A DNA stretch of 64,000 nt from CAIWHR01 sp963816925 (GCA_963816925.1 CAWFMY010000009.1:248001-312000); one strand, 5' to 3'; positions 48,274 to 56,818 are shown, counted from the first letter of the stretch. Translations and numbers: made by a program. The notes: a model not told the origin generated them from the sequence alone.

Positions 48274-49242
48274 ATGCTGCGCCGTGTCTGTGCATCAGCA
48301 TCATTCGCGCTCGCCCTATTGATCGCCGTCGACGCGTCGGCGGCGCAACCGCAGCGGACGTTTGTCGCGTCATACGGCAACGACCTATGGCCGTGCTCAC
48401 TAGCGCAGCCGTGCCGCGGATTTCAAGCGGCAATCAACGCAGTCGCGCCCAGCGGCGAAGTGGTGGCGCTCGACTCGGCTGGCTACGGGACTATGGAGAT
48501 TCACAAATCAGTCTCGGTGATCGTACCCGCGGGCATCCATGCGGGCTTGTCGCCAGGCACGGGCGTTCCCCTTCCTGGGTATCCTGGGCAATCGGGCGTC
48601 GTGCTGATCGACATCCAAAACACTGACATCGTCGTCCTGCGTGGACTCAACATCAACCATCAGGGCACGGTGACCGGCGGAATCGAGTGGATTGGTACGA
48701 ACGGTGGAACCGTGCAAATTGAAAATGTTGTGGTTAACGGTTTTCCCAACGAGGGTCTATACGTACAAGCGCCTGGCGGGAAGCTTTTGATCACGGATTC
48801 CACTTTTCGCAACAACGGAATTGGGATTTATGCAGGCTTGGCGAGTGCGCTCGACAGCGGGCTCACCTCTGGGGTCTCCATTGACCATGCTCTCATCGAG
48901 TCCTCGGCCGAAGGGATTCGCGTGCTCGGCGGTGCAGGCTTGACCCACGTAAGCAACACTGTACTGAGGACTAACAGCGTCGCCATTCATGTGCAAAACG
49001 CCGACGCATCGATTGCCTATGCCGGTGTGTTTCTGGATCATAGCAACGTGGTTGGCAATGGGACGTTCTATGTGCTCGAGGGCATCGATGGCACCGCACT
49101 GCTGCTGGCTGCCGCATCGACCGTCTACGGAGGTTTTGCGACGAGCACGAGAACCGGCTACTCCAGGATAGATTCGCTTGGCGGACAAAATCTTGTAGGT
49201 GCGGCGGCGGGATTTTTTGACCTAACCAGCCCGACGCAATGA
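48274..49242 (+). CDS. Secreted right-handed beta-helix protein, paralogue 3
   Basis: About 322 residues from MLRRVCASASFALALLIAVD, with a signal peptide ending near ASAAQP. The N-terminal block RTFVASYGNDLWPCSLAQPC, RGFQAAINAV, GEVVALDSAGYG and KSVSVIVPAGIHAG matches paralogues 1 and 2 twenty kilobases away. Beta-helix turns follow (GGTVQIENVVVNGFPNEGLY, LLITDSTFRNNGIGIY). It is intact and visibly less GC-rich than paralogues 1 and 2, which suggests separate acquisition. GGGAGG precedes the ATG. Surface or secreted role inferred; function unknown. Confidence 0.85.
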   Translation: MLRRVCASASFALALLIAVDASAAQPQRTFVASYGNDLWPCSLAQPCRGFQAAINAVAPSGEVVALDSAGYGTMEIHKSVSVIVPAGIHAGLSPGTGVPLPGYPGQSGVVLIDIQNTDIVVLRGLNINHQGTVTGGIEWIGTNGGTVQIENVVVNGFPNEGLYVQAPGGKLLITDSTFRNNGIGIYAGLASALDSGLTSGVSIDHALIESSAEGIRVLGGAGLTHVSNTVLRTNSVAIHVQNADASIAYAGVFLDHSNVVGNGTFYVLEGIDGTALLLAAASTVYGGFATSTRTGYSRIDSLGGQNLVGAAAGFFDLTSPTQ

Positions 49243-49580
49243 ACACATGCGGTGCGGCGGAATCATCGGCCGCCAATGCACGGCCGCGAGTCGCCTCGCC
49301 TGTGCGTCGCCGTGAATCCGGCATCGTCGTTACTCTACGGCTGACCGCGCAGCAAGCGGCCGATCGCCCGCAGCATTCCCCGGGCGTCGCCTTTGTCGGC
49401 GTTACGGCTAACCTTCGCCTTACCCGGCAGTGTTCGTGGTCCCGTTGAGCGCTCTCACGGTTTCCAGTTCCTTATCAGCGCTGCCTGCCGCGCTCTGCGC
49501 TCTCGTTTCCAGCCGTTCGCCATACTGGGCCTCCAAAAAACTGGCCAAGACAACGCAAAATCCCGGTGCACTTTGAGCAG

Positions 49581-49610
49581 GAAAGAAAAACGGCCCCGCG
49601 TGGGGGCCGT
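49581..49610 (-). terminator. Minus-strand terminator A
   Basis: Stem ACGGCCCC (49590-49597) with GGGGCCGT (49603-49610), followed on the minus strand by TTTTTCTTTC. It lies 12 bases past the first CCA-type 3' end. Confidence 0.7.
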
Positions 49611-49795
49611 CGTTCTCGGGTTTGGTGGAGGTGGCGGAATGCTCGGCTGTCGCGTTGCCTCCGCGACAGCCCCGTCCCTCGCTCACGCTCGGGACCGCCG
49701 ATCGCTCGACCTTCGGTCTCGCTCAAAGCGTCCTGCGGCGCGCTCACATCGCTCGCGCGCCTGGTCGAACTCGCGACTCGGCGATCGTGCCGCTC

Positions 49796-49835
49796 CAAAC
49801 AAAAAACGCCGAAGACCGCGTCCGCGGCCTTCGGC
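49796..49835 (-). terminator. Minus-strand terminator B
   Basis: Stem GCCGAAGACCGCG (49808-49820) with CGCGGCCTTCGGC (49823-49835), one mismatch, followed on the minus strand by CGTTTTTTGTTTGG. It lies six bases past the second CCA-type 3' end. Confidence 0.72.
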
Positions 49836-49841
49836 ATGGGT

Positions 49842-49865
49842 TGGTGGAGGTGGGCGGAATCGAAC
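49842..49865 (-). other. tRNA/tmRNA-like 3' end fragment, candidate attachment-site half
   Basis: The minus strand reads GTTCGATTCC then GCCCACCTCCACCA: a T-loop, an acceptor 3' strand and CCA. The 5' side does not pair (the expected T-stem and acceptor partners are absent upstream), so it is not a complete tRNA. Integrative elements commonly leave such 3' fragments of tRNA or ssrA as att sites. Confidence 0.4.
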
Positions 49866-49994
49866 TAGGCCAATTCTCTGGGCTACGTGCTGGACTGGCG
49901 CGTTCGACTTACGCCCTTACCACCATTCTTACCACTATTCGCCCTTGCTTGGCCCTATGGCGCGCTCAATGCTGGCGCTTCACAATGGGCCGCC

Positions 49995-50531
49995 ATGACC
50001 ACCCTCCGAATCAACCGCGCACCGGTCCTGACCCTTTGGGCGGCCGTTGTCGCCGAACAGATCGGCCTGCCACATGAGACCGCCCTGACGGCGGGCCAGG
50101 CAGTGGCCGGCATGACCGCCCATGCCAAAGGTGTGCGCCTGGGCATCTACGCGGAAACGAGCGACGGTAAGCCCAAGCCCGCGCTCGCCAAGCCCGAGGG
50201 GGCAACGGGAGGCGTCAAGGACTTCCTGTTGCTCGGCCGGATCGTGCACATCGTGGATACCAAGGACGGACCGCGCGCCATCAACAAGGGCGAACTAGGC
50301 AAGCCGGCCGCTGTCGAGAAGTACCTCCGCAGCAAGTTCGGCGAGCATCTGGACGCGACGCGCATGGCAATGCAGGCGCTAGCCGCGACCCTCCCGCCCA
50401 AAGAACTCAACGCCAAGGCGTTTCACCTGTACGAGCAATTCCGCCCCGAGGTGCCATCGGACGAAAAGGGTTGGGGGGCAAAAGGCGTCTTGGACATTGC
50501 CCGAATCATGGAGCTATCCGGGAGGCGTTGA
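49995..50531 (+). CDS. Conserved hypothetical protein
   Basis: 178 residues from MTTLRINRAPVLTLWAAVVA. The N-terminal half is helical (LPHETALTAGQAVAGMTAHAKG), followed by a middle segment KDFLLLGRIVHIVDTKDG and a C-terminal part with LGKPAAVEKYLRSKFGEHL and WGAKGVLDIARIMEL. The pattern INRAPVLTLWAAVVAE with a later helix ending GVLDI is one I associate with small uncharacterised cytoplasmic proteins, but I cannot assign a function. The frame is open upstream to 49887; the Met at 49995 is preferred since upstream sequence is part of the RNA-like region. Confidence 0.6.
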   Translation: MTTLRINRAPVLTLWAAVVAEQIGLPHETALTAGQAVAGMTAHAKGVRLGIYAETSDGKPKPALAKPEGATGGVKDFLLLGRIVHIVDTKDGPRAINKGELGKPAAVEKYLRSKFGEHLDATRMAMQALAATLPPKELNAKAFHLYEQFRPEVPSDEKGWGAKGVLDIARIMELSGRR

Positions 50532-50852
50532 GCGGTCGCTGTGCACGCCCCGCCGTACAGTAAGCGCCAGCGAATACTCAGACGGGAACGCTTCGGCCGA
50601 TTCAGGGAACGGCAGCTATCGACCCTGAGCCGACTTTCGACTCCCACGAAAGCGGACTTTCCTTCGTTGCGGCGTTGTTGCCGTTGCTCGTCGAATCTAA
50701 GCCTAAAGTGGCGGTAGCTGGACGTTGCATTGGCGAATGGACAAGACGAACGCCAGCAAGGCGGTGACTCATAGTGGGTCAACCGGGTTGCGAGCACAAC
50801 GTTCGCGGCTCACCCGAATGCGAAGCGGGATCGATCACGCCTGGCCCCCGCA
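50532..50852. other. Intergenic stretch with hairpins
   Basis: 321 bases, no gene seen. It contains imperfect inverted repeats, among them CCGATTCAGGG/CCCTGAGCCG (about 50598-50633) and CCGACTTTCG/CGAAAGCGG (about 50631-50657), similar in style to the element at 52479-52532 on the other side of the cyclase gene. Confidence 0.45.
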
Positions 50853-52433
50853 CTACGCCGGATACCGTAGCCGCTCGATCAGCGCATCGAAGCGCGGATC
50901 GTCGCGGATGTTCTTCCAGCGTGGGTCGGGCCTGAGCCACACGAGCCAGTGCGAACGCTCGTCGAATGCCTTGTCGAGCCATGCGAACGCGTCGTCTTTC
51001 CGATTCATGCCGGCGTAGACCAGCGCGCGTCCATAGGATGTGACGAAGCGGGACCGCGACAGGTCGTCCATTCGGCGCAGCACTGCCTCGGCCTCGCTGT
51101 CGCGCCGGGCGAAACCGTACGCTTGGCCGCGAGCGGCCAGCAGCACCGGCCACTCGCCGCGCGCCTGCGTCTCCATCTGGCCGAACTCGGCGATCGCTTC
51201 GTCGAGGCGCCCCAGCGCGACATAGGTGCGGCCCAGCCACAACCGCGCGAGCAGGAAGTCGGTCTTCATGACCAGTACGCTCTTCAGCTGCTGCTCTGCT
51301 TCAGCGTAGCGGCCGCTATAGTAGTAATGAAAGCCGATGTCGGTGTTGATCGCGAGCGACAGCGGATCAAGGCGCTGCGCGGTCTGGACCTCGGCCAGCG
51401 CTTCGCTGCTGCGCCCGGCCGCAAGCAGGTACGCGGCGTACCATTGGTGCGAGACAGGATTGTTCGGCGCGAGCGCGAGTGCCTTGCGGAATTCTTCCTC
51501 GGCGCCGCGCCAATCCCAATCGAAGTAGAACCGGATGTAAGCGAGCGCCGCGTGCGCGTCGGCGAGCGACGAGTCGATCTCGAGCGCGCGCAGCGCGTGC
51601 GGCCGCGCGAGTGGGAACGACGCGACCGGTGGTAGGTGTCCCAGGTAGCCGAGCGTGGTGTAAGCGTCGGCCAGCGCTGCGTGCGCGAGCGCGAATCCGG
51701 GCTCGAGATCGAGGGCGCTACGCAATTCCTTCACGGCTCCCAGCAGCCCGGCTTCGGAGCGCTGGCTCCACAAGTACCGCCCGCGCTGGTACGCCTGGTA
51801 TGCCTCACTCCCCGCAGCGGGCGTACGCGCGATGGGCGTCTGCGTTTCAGCGCGCCCAAGGTCCACGCGGTATACCTCAACGGGACGTGCGATGTTCTTG
51901 ACCTGCTGGGCACCGAGATCTTCGAAGGTGAAGCTCAGCTTGTCCAGGACCTGGTCGCGAACGCCCCGGCTGACGCAGATTCCGCCGGGGTCGGCCAAAG
52001 CTTCCAGGCGCGCCGCGACATTGACGCCATCACCGAAGATGTCGTCACCGTCAATGATGATGTCGCCGACGTTGATGCCGATGCGAAACTCGAGTCGCTT
52101 ATCGTGGGCAACGCCTTCATTGCGCTCGGCCATCCCGCGTTGCACGTCGACGGCACAGCGCACCGCATCGACCACGCTCGAGAATTCCAGCAACAGTCCG
52201 TCACCGGTCCCCTTGACGATGCGGCCGTCGTATTGGGCAATCTTGGGGTCGATGAGCTCCCGCCGGTGGGCTTTCAGCGCCGCCAGCGTGCCGCTGTCGT
52301 CCAGCCCCATGAGCCGGGAGTACCCGACCACGTCGAGCAGGACGATTGCCGCAAGTCGCCGATGGTCCCGAGCCAAGCGCCCCTCCCCTGAGTGGTCCCC
52401 GTACCGCAAGGCACTGATGGAGAAATGTACCAC
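50853..52433 (-). CDS. Class III adenylate/guanylate cyclase with C-terminal TPR repeats
   Basis: 526 residues. The N-terminal cyclase domain has the first metal Asp in IVLLDVVGYSRLMGLDD, the second in VKGTGDGLLLEFSS, and the transition-state Asn/Arg pair in FGDGVNVAARLEALADPGG. The domain ends near NIARPVEVYRVDLG. The rest is a tandem of TPR-like helical repeats (LAHAALADAYTTLGYLGHL, HAALAYIRFYFDWDWRGAEEEF, YYSGRYAEAEQQLKSVL), probably for protein contact. No transmembrane helix is seen, so it is cytoplasmic. The cyclase residues look complete, so cAMP synthesis is plausible. The start at 52433 is the furthest Met; a start closer to RRLAAIVLLDV is possible. Confidence 0.88.
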   Translation of the reverse strand: MVHFSISALRYGDHSGEGRLARDHRRLAAIVLLDVVGYSRLMGLDDSGTLAALKAHRRELIDPKIAQYDGRIVKGTGDGLLLEFSSVVDAVRCAVDVQRGMAERNEGVAHDKRLEFRIGINVGDIIIDGDDIFGDGVNVAARLEALADPGGICVSRGVRDQVLDKLSFTFEDLGAQQVKNIARPVEVYRVDLGRAETQTPIARTPAAGSEAYQAYQRGRYLWSQRSEAGLLGAVKELRSALDLEPGFALAHAALADAYTTLGYLGHLPPVASFPLARPHALRALEIDSSLADAHAALAYIRFYFDWDWRGAEEEFRKALALAPNNPVSHQWYAAYLLAAGRSSEALAEVQTAQRLDPLSLAINTDIGFHYYYSGRYAEAEQQLKSVLVMKTDFLLARLWLGRTYVALGRLDEAIAEFGQMETQARGEWPVLLAARGQAYGFARRDSEAEAVLRRMDDLSRSRFVTSYGRALVYAGMNRKDDAFAWLDKAFDERSHWLVWLRPDPRWKNIRDDPRFDALIERLRYPA

Positions 52434-52478
52434 CGGCCACGTTTGCGAATATCCGGAGCGCGGCGACGGCGATGTTGG

Positions 52479-52532
52479 ATGACCGCTATCGGCAACTTCG
52501 TGCTATGTCGGCTATTGGCCGATTGCGGTCAT
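52479..52532. repeat. Inverted repeat upstream of the cyclase gene
   Basis: ATGACCGCTATCGGC (52479-52493) and GCCGATTGCGGTCAT (52518-52532) are complementary at 14 of 15 positions with a 24-base spacer. It lies between the cyclase start and the aldehyde dehydrogenase stop. Confidence 0.7.
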
Positions 52533-52564
52533 CGCCCAACAACGAACCGTCTAGGCGGAACCCA

Positions 52565-54004
52565 TTAGGGCGCGGTATATGCGGTTTTTACCGTCGTGAA
52601 GAATTCGGCCGCATAGCGCCCCTGCTCGCGCGAGCCGTAACTCGACCCTTTGCGGCCGCCGAACGGCACGTGGTAGTCGACGCCGGCGGTCGGCACGTTC
52701 ACCATCACCATGCCGGCCTGCGCGTGCCGCTTGAAGTGCGACGCGTGCTTGAGCGACGTGGTGACGATGCCCGACGACAGCCCGAACTCGGTGTCGTTGG
52801 CGACGGCGAGCGCCTCGTCGTAATCCTTGACGCGGATGACGGCAGCGACCGGGCCGAAGATCTCTTCGCGCGCGATGCGCATCGCGTTGTTCGCCTCGGT
52901 GAAGAGCGCCGGCGAAAGGTAATAGCCTTCCGTCGCGCGCTTGAGGCGCTCGCCGCCGGTGACGAGCTTCGCGCCCTCGCCCTTGCCGATGTCGAGGTAC
53001 TTCTGGTCCTGCTCGAGCTGGCTCGGATCGACGACGGGGCCCAGGTCGGTGCCCTGCAGCAGCGCGTTGTCGACGCGCAGCGTCTTGAGCTTTTCCGTTA
53101 CAGCGGCGACGAAGCGGTCGTGAATTCCCGCGGTCACGATGAGGCGCGACGACGCCGTGCACCGCTGGCCCGTCGAGAAGTACGATCCCTGCACGGCGAC
53201 ATTGACCGCCGTCGGCAGGTCGGCGTCGTCGAGCACGACCAGCGGATTCTTGCCGCCCATTTCCAGTTGCAGCTTGGCCATCCGCGCGATGCCCTTCGCG
53301 GCGATCGCGCGCCCGGTGCCCACGGATCCCGTGAAGCTGATCGCCGTCACGTCGGGGCTGGTGACCATCGTCTCGCCGACTACCGACCCGCGGCCCATGA
53401 CCAGGTTGAATACGCCCGCGGGCAATCCAGCGCGAGAAAGAATTTCCGCGATGGCCCACGCACAGCCCGGCACGAGGTCGGCCGGCTTGCACACCACCGT
53501 GTTGCCGTAAGCCAGCGCAGGCGCGATCTTCCACGCGGGAATGGCGATCGGAAAATTCCACGGCGTGATGAGGCCGATGACGCCCAGCGGCTCGCGCGTC
53601 ACCTCGACGTCCACGCCGGGCCGCACCGACGCGAGCTTCTCGCCGGCCATCCGCACGACTTCGCCGGCGAAGAAGCGGAAGATCTGTCCGGCGCGCATCG
53701 CCTCGCCTATGCCTTCCGGCAATGTCTTGCCCTCCTCGCGCGACAGCAGCGTGCCGAGCTCGTCCTTGCGCGCGATGATTTCGCTGCCCGCGCGATCGAG
53801 GATGTTCGCGCGCTCCTGGATCGAGCCCGTCGACCATGCGGGAAACGCCTTCTTCGCCGCGGCGATCGCAGTGCGCGCCTGCTCGGCATCGGCCTGCGCG
53901 TATTCGCCGATCACGTCGCTCACGTCGGACGGATTGCGGTTCGGGGTGACGGAGGAGCCGGCGACCCACTCGCCGGCAATGTAGTTCTTGAAGAGTTCGG
54001 CCAT
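52565..54004 (-). CDS. Aldehyde dehydrogenase, alpha-ketoglutarate-semialdehyde type
   Basis: NAD(P)+-dependent aldehyde dehydrogenase of 479 residues from MAELFKNYIAGEWVAGSS. Motifs are GVIGLITPWNFPIAIPAWK, VCKPADLVPGCAWA, FTGSVGTGRAIA, LQLEMGGKNPLVVLDDA with the general-base Glu, GQRCTASSR with the nucleophilic Cys, and REEIFGPVAAVIRVKDYDEA. It lies 17 bases downstream of an XylX-like FAH-family gene, a pairing seen in oxidative (Weimberg-type) pentose and glucarate pathways, where it would oxidise alpha-ketoglutarate semialdehyde. Substrate assignment is by context. The frame is intact. Confidence 0.88.
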   Translation of the reverse strand: MAELFKNYIAGEWVAGSSVTPNRNPSDVSDVIGEYAQADAEQARTAIAAAKKAFPAWSTGSIQERANILDRAGSEIIARKDELGTLLSREEGKTLPEGIGEAMRAGQIFRFFAGEVVRMAGEKLASVRPGVDVEVTREPLGVIGLITPWNFPIAIPAWKIAPALAYGNTVVCKPADLVPGCAWAIAEILSRAGLPAGVFNLVMGRGSVVGETMVTSPDVTAISFTGSVGTGRAIAAKGIARMAKLQLEMGGKNPLVVLDDADLPTAVNVAVQGSYFSTGQRCTASSRLIVTAGIHDRFVAAVTEKLKTLRVDNALLQGTDLGPVVDPSQLEQDQKYLDIGKGEGAKLVTGGERLKRATEGYYLSPALFTEANNAMRIAREEIFGPVAAVIRVKDYDEALAVANDTEFGLSSGIVTTSLKHASHFKRHAQAGMVMVNVPTAGVDYHVPFGGRKGSSYGSREQGRYAAEFFTTVKTAYTAP

Positions 54005-54021
54005 GATGGATTCCCGATTAC

Positions 54022-55204
54022 TTAAATGAGGTGGCGGCGCGCGAGGTTGCGCATCAGCGCGCCGGCGCCGAAGGTCCACGGCGGGACACGATCGGAATGG
54101 TTGACGCGGTTGACGAGCGCGCCCAGCGCAGGCGTGGAAACGGTCACGATGTCGCCGACGACGTGCGTGAAGCCCAGCCCGGGCCCCAGACGATCCTTCG
54201 TCGGCGCGAACATCGTGCCCAGGAACAGCATCAGCCCGTCCGGATATTGGTGATTCGATCCGATTGCCTGTCCAACGAGGTCGAGCGGATCGCGGCTGAT
54301 CATCGCCATCGAGCTGCTCCCCGTCATTTCGAAGCCCTCGGGACCGTCGACGCGCATGGCGACTTCGCAGCGACGAACGTCGTCGATGCCGAAATGCTCG
54401 TCGAAGAGCCGGATGAACGGGCCGATCGCGCAGCTTGCGTTGTTGTCCTTCGCCTTGCCCAGCAGCAGCGCGCTGCGGCCCTCGAAGTCGCGAAGGTTGA
54501 CATCGTTGCCCAATGCCGCGCCGACGGTGCGGCCCTTGTTGTCCGACGGCCAGGACGATCTCCGGCTCCGGATTGTTCCACTCCGATTTCGGATGGATGC
54601 CGACTTCGGCGCCCGGACCCACGGCCGACATCGGCTGCGACTTGGTGAAGATCTCCGCGTCGGGGCCGATGCCCACTTCGAGGTATTGCGACCACGCGCC
54701 CTGCCGGATCAGCGTTTCCTTGATCTGCGCCGCCTCGGGCGAGCCGGGACGGATCTTCGACAGGTTGTCGCCGATCACCGCGACGATCTCGCGGCGCACG
54801 GCTTCCGCCTTGCGCTGCGTCGCCGCGCGCCTGCTCCTCGATCACGCGCTCGAGCGTGCTGGCGACGAACGTCACGCCGCTCGCCTTCAGCGCCTGCAGA
54901 TCGCACGGCGCGAGCAGCCACGGCCGCGCGGGGTCGCGCGCGTCCTGCGCGGAATTGGCGAGGACGTCGGCGGTCGACGCGAGCCGCGGCAGCGTTCCCG
55001 CGGCGCGAATCACGGCAACCGGATTGTCGCGATTGAGCAACTGGCTGCACGTGGCCGCGACCGCCGACAGATCGTAGACGCCGTCGGCCTCGCACGCGGA
55101 CGAGGACCGGTCCTTCGAGCGCGGCCACGAAGACGCGCCCGACGAGCACGCGCGCGGTCGTGGTCGTCGGGAAGGCACAGGGGAACGGTGAGGCGGTCTT
55201 TCAT
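54022..55204 (-). CDS. FAH-family protein, 2-keto-3-deoxy-sugar-acid dehydratase-like (four frameshifts)
   Basis: About 393 residues from MKDRLTVPLCLPDDHD, assembled across shifts near 55163, 55098, 54832 and 54545, all readable as one extra base. Pieces in order: VLVGRVFVAALEGPVLVRV, DGVYDLSAVAATCSQLLNRD, ASTLERVIEEQARAATQRK, REIVAVIGDNLSKIRPGS, SEWNNPEPEIVLAV (the metal-binding Glu residues), ARRCEVAMRVDGPEGF-like core and FTHVVGDIVTVSTPALGAL. Length and the VYDLS opening fit XylX/KdaD-type dehydratases rather than fumarylacetoacetase. Paired with the following aldehyde dehydrogenase it would give alpha-ketoglutarate semialdehyde and then alpha-ketoglutarate. Confidence 0.8.
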
Positions 55205-55337
55205 CGAGGTGCGGAAGACAGGTCGCGTGGGACCGTAGCCCAACAGAATACCCGACATGGAACACGCTGCGTCATGTTCGGCGCGCCGCGTCTGCCGCAT
55301 AATCGCGGAGGGCCGTACGGCGTTCGGGAGGATGGCG

Positions 55338-56105
55338 ATGGCGTACGAAGGACAGGAAGCTGCGGCGCAATTCCTCGCTGCCGCGCGAAAGGCAGGAATT
55401 CCGGGCGAACGACTGCCGGAAGCGTTGCGCCCGCCGGATCTCGAATCGGCGCTGGCCATCCAACGGCGCCTGGTCGAGCTGCTGGGAGAGACCGTCGGCG
55501 GCTGGAAGTGCGCGGTGCCCTCGGCGGCGCGGCCGATCAATGTCGCGCCGATCTTGACGTCGACGATCTTCCGCAAGTCGCCCTGCACGATATGGGCGAC
55601 GGGTCCCGACGCGAGAATCGAGCCGGAAGTGGCCTTCGTGATGGGCAAGGACTTGCCGCAGCGCGACGAGCCCTATTCGGAAGCCGAGATTCGCGAAGCG
55701 ATCGCCGAGCCGCGGCTGGTGCTCGAAATCCTCGGCACCCGCTACGCGGATCCTGCGGCCGCAAGCTGGCCGGAGATGGTGGCCGACTGCGTGCAGAACC
55801 AGGGACTCTTCGTCGGCCCGGCGTTCGCGCGCGGACTCAACGCGCCGCTGCACGATTTCCCGATCACGATCCGCACGGCGGCCGGCGTCCTGTCCACGCA
55901 CCACGGTCGCCACGGCGACAGGCATCCGCTGAACCCGCTGTATTGGCTCGCGAATTTCCTGGCCGAGCGCGGAGACGGATTGCGCGCGGGACATGTCGTC
56001 ACCACCGGTTCCTATGCCGGCGCCATCGAGGTTCCGCTGGGCCGCGCGCTTGCCGTCACTTTCGGCGACCTCGGGACGATCGCCATCGAACTGGGCGGAC
56101 GATGA
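55338..56105 (+). CDS. 2-keto-4-pentenoate hydratase family protein
   Basis: MhpD-like hydratase/decarboxylase of about 255 residues starting MAYEGQEAAAQFLAAARKAG; GGGAGG lies six bases before this ATG, while an alternative ATG six bases upstream is too close to it. Features are RPPDLESALAIQRRLVELLGE, VGGWKCAVPS, PDARIEPEVAFVMGKDLP with the metal-binding Glu pair, LEILGTRYADP and GHVVTTGSYAGAIEVPLGRALAV. These enzymes hydrate 2-hydroxypentadienoate-type substrates; with no ring-cleavage genes nearby the physiological substrate is open. Divergent from the FAH gene. Confidence 0.87.
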   Translation: MAYEGQEAAAQFLAAARKAGIPGERLPEALRPPDLESALAIQRRLVELLGETVGGWKCAVPSAARPINVAPILTSTIFRKSPCTIWATGPDARIEPEVAFVMGKDLPQRDEPYSEAEIREAIAEPRLVLEILGTRYADPAAASWPEMVADCVQNQGLFVGPAFARGLNAPLHDFPITIRTAAGVLSTHHGRHGDRHPLNPLYWLANFLAERGDGLRAGHVVTTGSYAGAIEVPLGRALAVTFGDLGTIAIELGGR

Positions 56106-56130
56106 GCACTCGCAGCGCGCGGGGGTCGCC

Positions 56131-56818
56131 ATGAGCCTGGCGGGCATGGGCGTGGTGGCGATCTGGCACGACCTCACGCCGGAGGCGAAGGACGAATACT
56201 ACGAGTGGCACAGCCGCGAACGCATGCCGGAGCGCGTCGGCATCCCGGGCTTCCGGCGCGGCCGCCGCTATCTCGCGGTCAGCGGCGAACCCGAATTCTT
56301 CACGCTGTACGAGGCCGACAGTCCCGAAGTGCTTGGGGGCCAGGATTACCTGAATAGGCTGAACGCGCCAACCGAGTGGACGCGGCGGGTCATACCGTCG
56401 TTCCGGAACTTCTCGCGATCGATCTGCCGCGTGGCGTTCACAGGCGGCGTCGGCAGCGGAGGCGTAATGCTGACGATGCGCTTCGACATCGACGCCGCGC
56501 AGCGCGCGACGACGATCGAGGCCCTGACGCGGCGCATCCTGCCGACGCTTTCGTTCCGCCACAGGCATTTCCGGCGTGCACCTGTGCCTCGCGGACGAGG
56601 CCATCAGCAATGTCGAAACCACCGAGACGAAGGTGCGCGCGATTGCCACGGGTGTGCCGGCATGGGTCGTGTTGATCGAAGGCAACTCGGTGGCGGACGT
56701 CCGCGGCGCCGGCGAGGCGCTCGCACCCGGATTGGCCGCACACAACGCCATTGCGCCCGATACAGCGATCTACCGCCACGAACTCACGCGGCTGAAAACG
56801 CCGTGGAGCGCGGGCTAG
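56131..56818 (+). CDS. Hypothetical protein with two dimeric alpha/beta-barrel-like halves (one frameshift)
   Basis: About 228 residues from MSLAGMGVVAIWHDLTPEAK. The first half contains EYYEWHSRERMPERVGIPGF, RYLAVSGEPEFFTLYEADSPEVL and LNAPTEWTRRVIPSFRN, a pattern of DUF-type proteins with an NIPSNAP or EthD-like look. One extra base near 56560 shifts the frame before ATGISGVHLCLADEAIS, after which it reaches TAG at 56816-56818. It follows the hydratase by 25 bases and may be part of the same catabolic unit. No function assigned. Confidence 0.7.

Larger units (their letters stand above)
49243..49994. other. Gene-poor stretch with two terminators and tRNA/tmRNA-like 3' ends
   Basis: 752 bases without a protein gene I can support. 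On the minus strand it contains two copies of a CCACCTCCACCA-type RNA 3' end (complement at 49623-49642 and 49842-49865), each followed by a strong terminator. A 10-bp stem hairpin GGCTGTCGCG/CGCGACAGCC lies just upstream of the first copy (about 49645-49671). Apparent protein frames here are shadows of these elements. Confidence 0.55.

Noticed and set aside
49842..49930. Complete tRNA or tmRNA gene on the minus strand
   Set aside because: T-stem and acceptor 5' strands do not pair with the 3' end; only the last 24 bases look tRNA-like.
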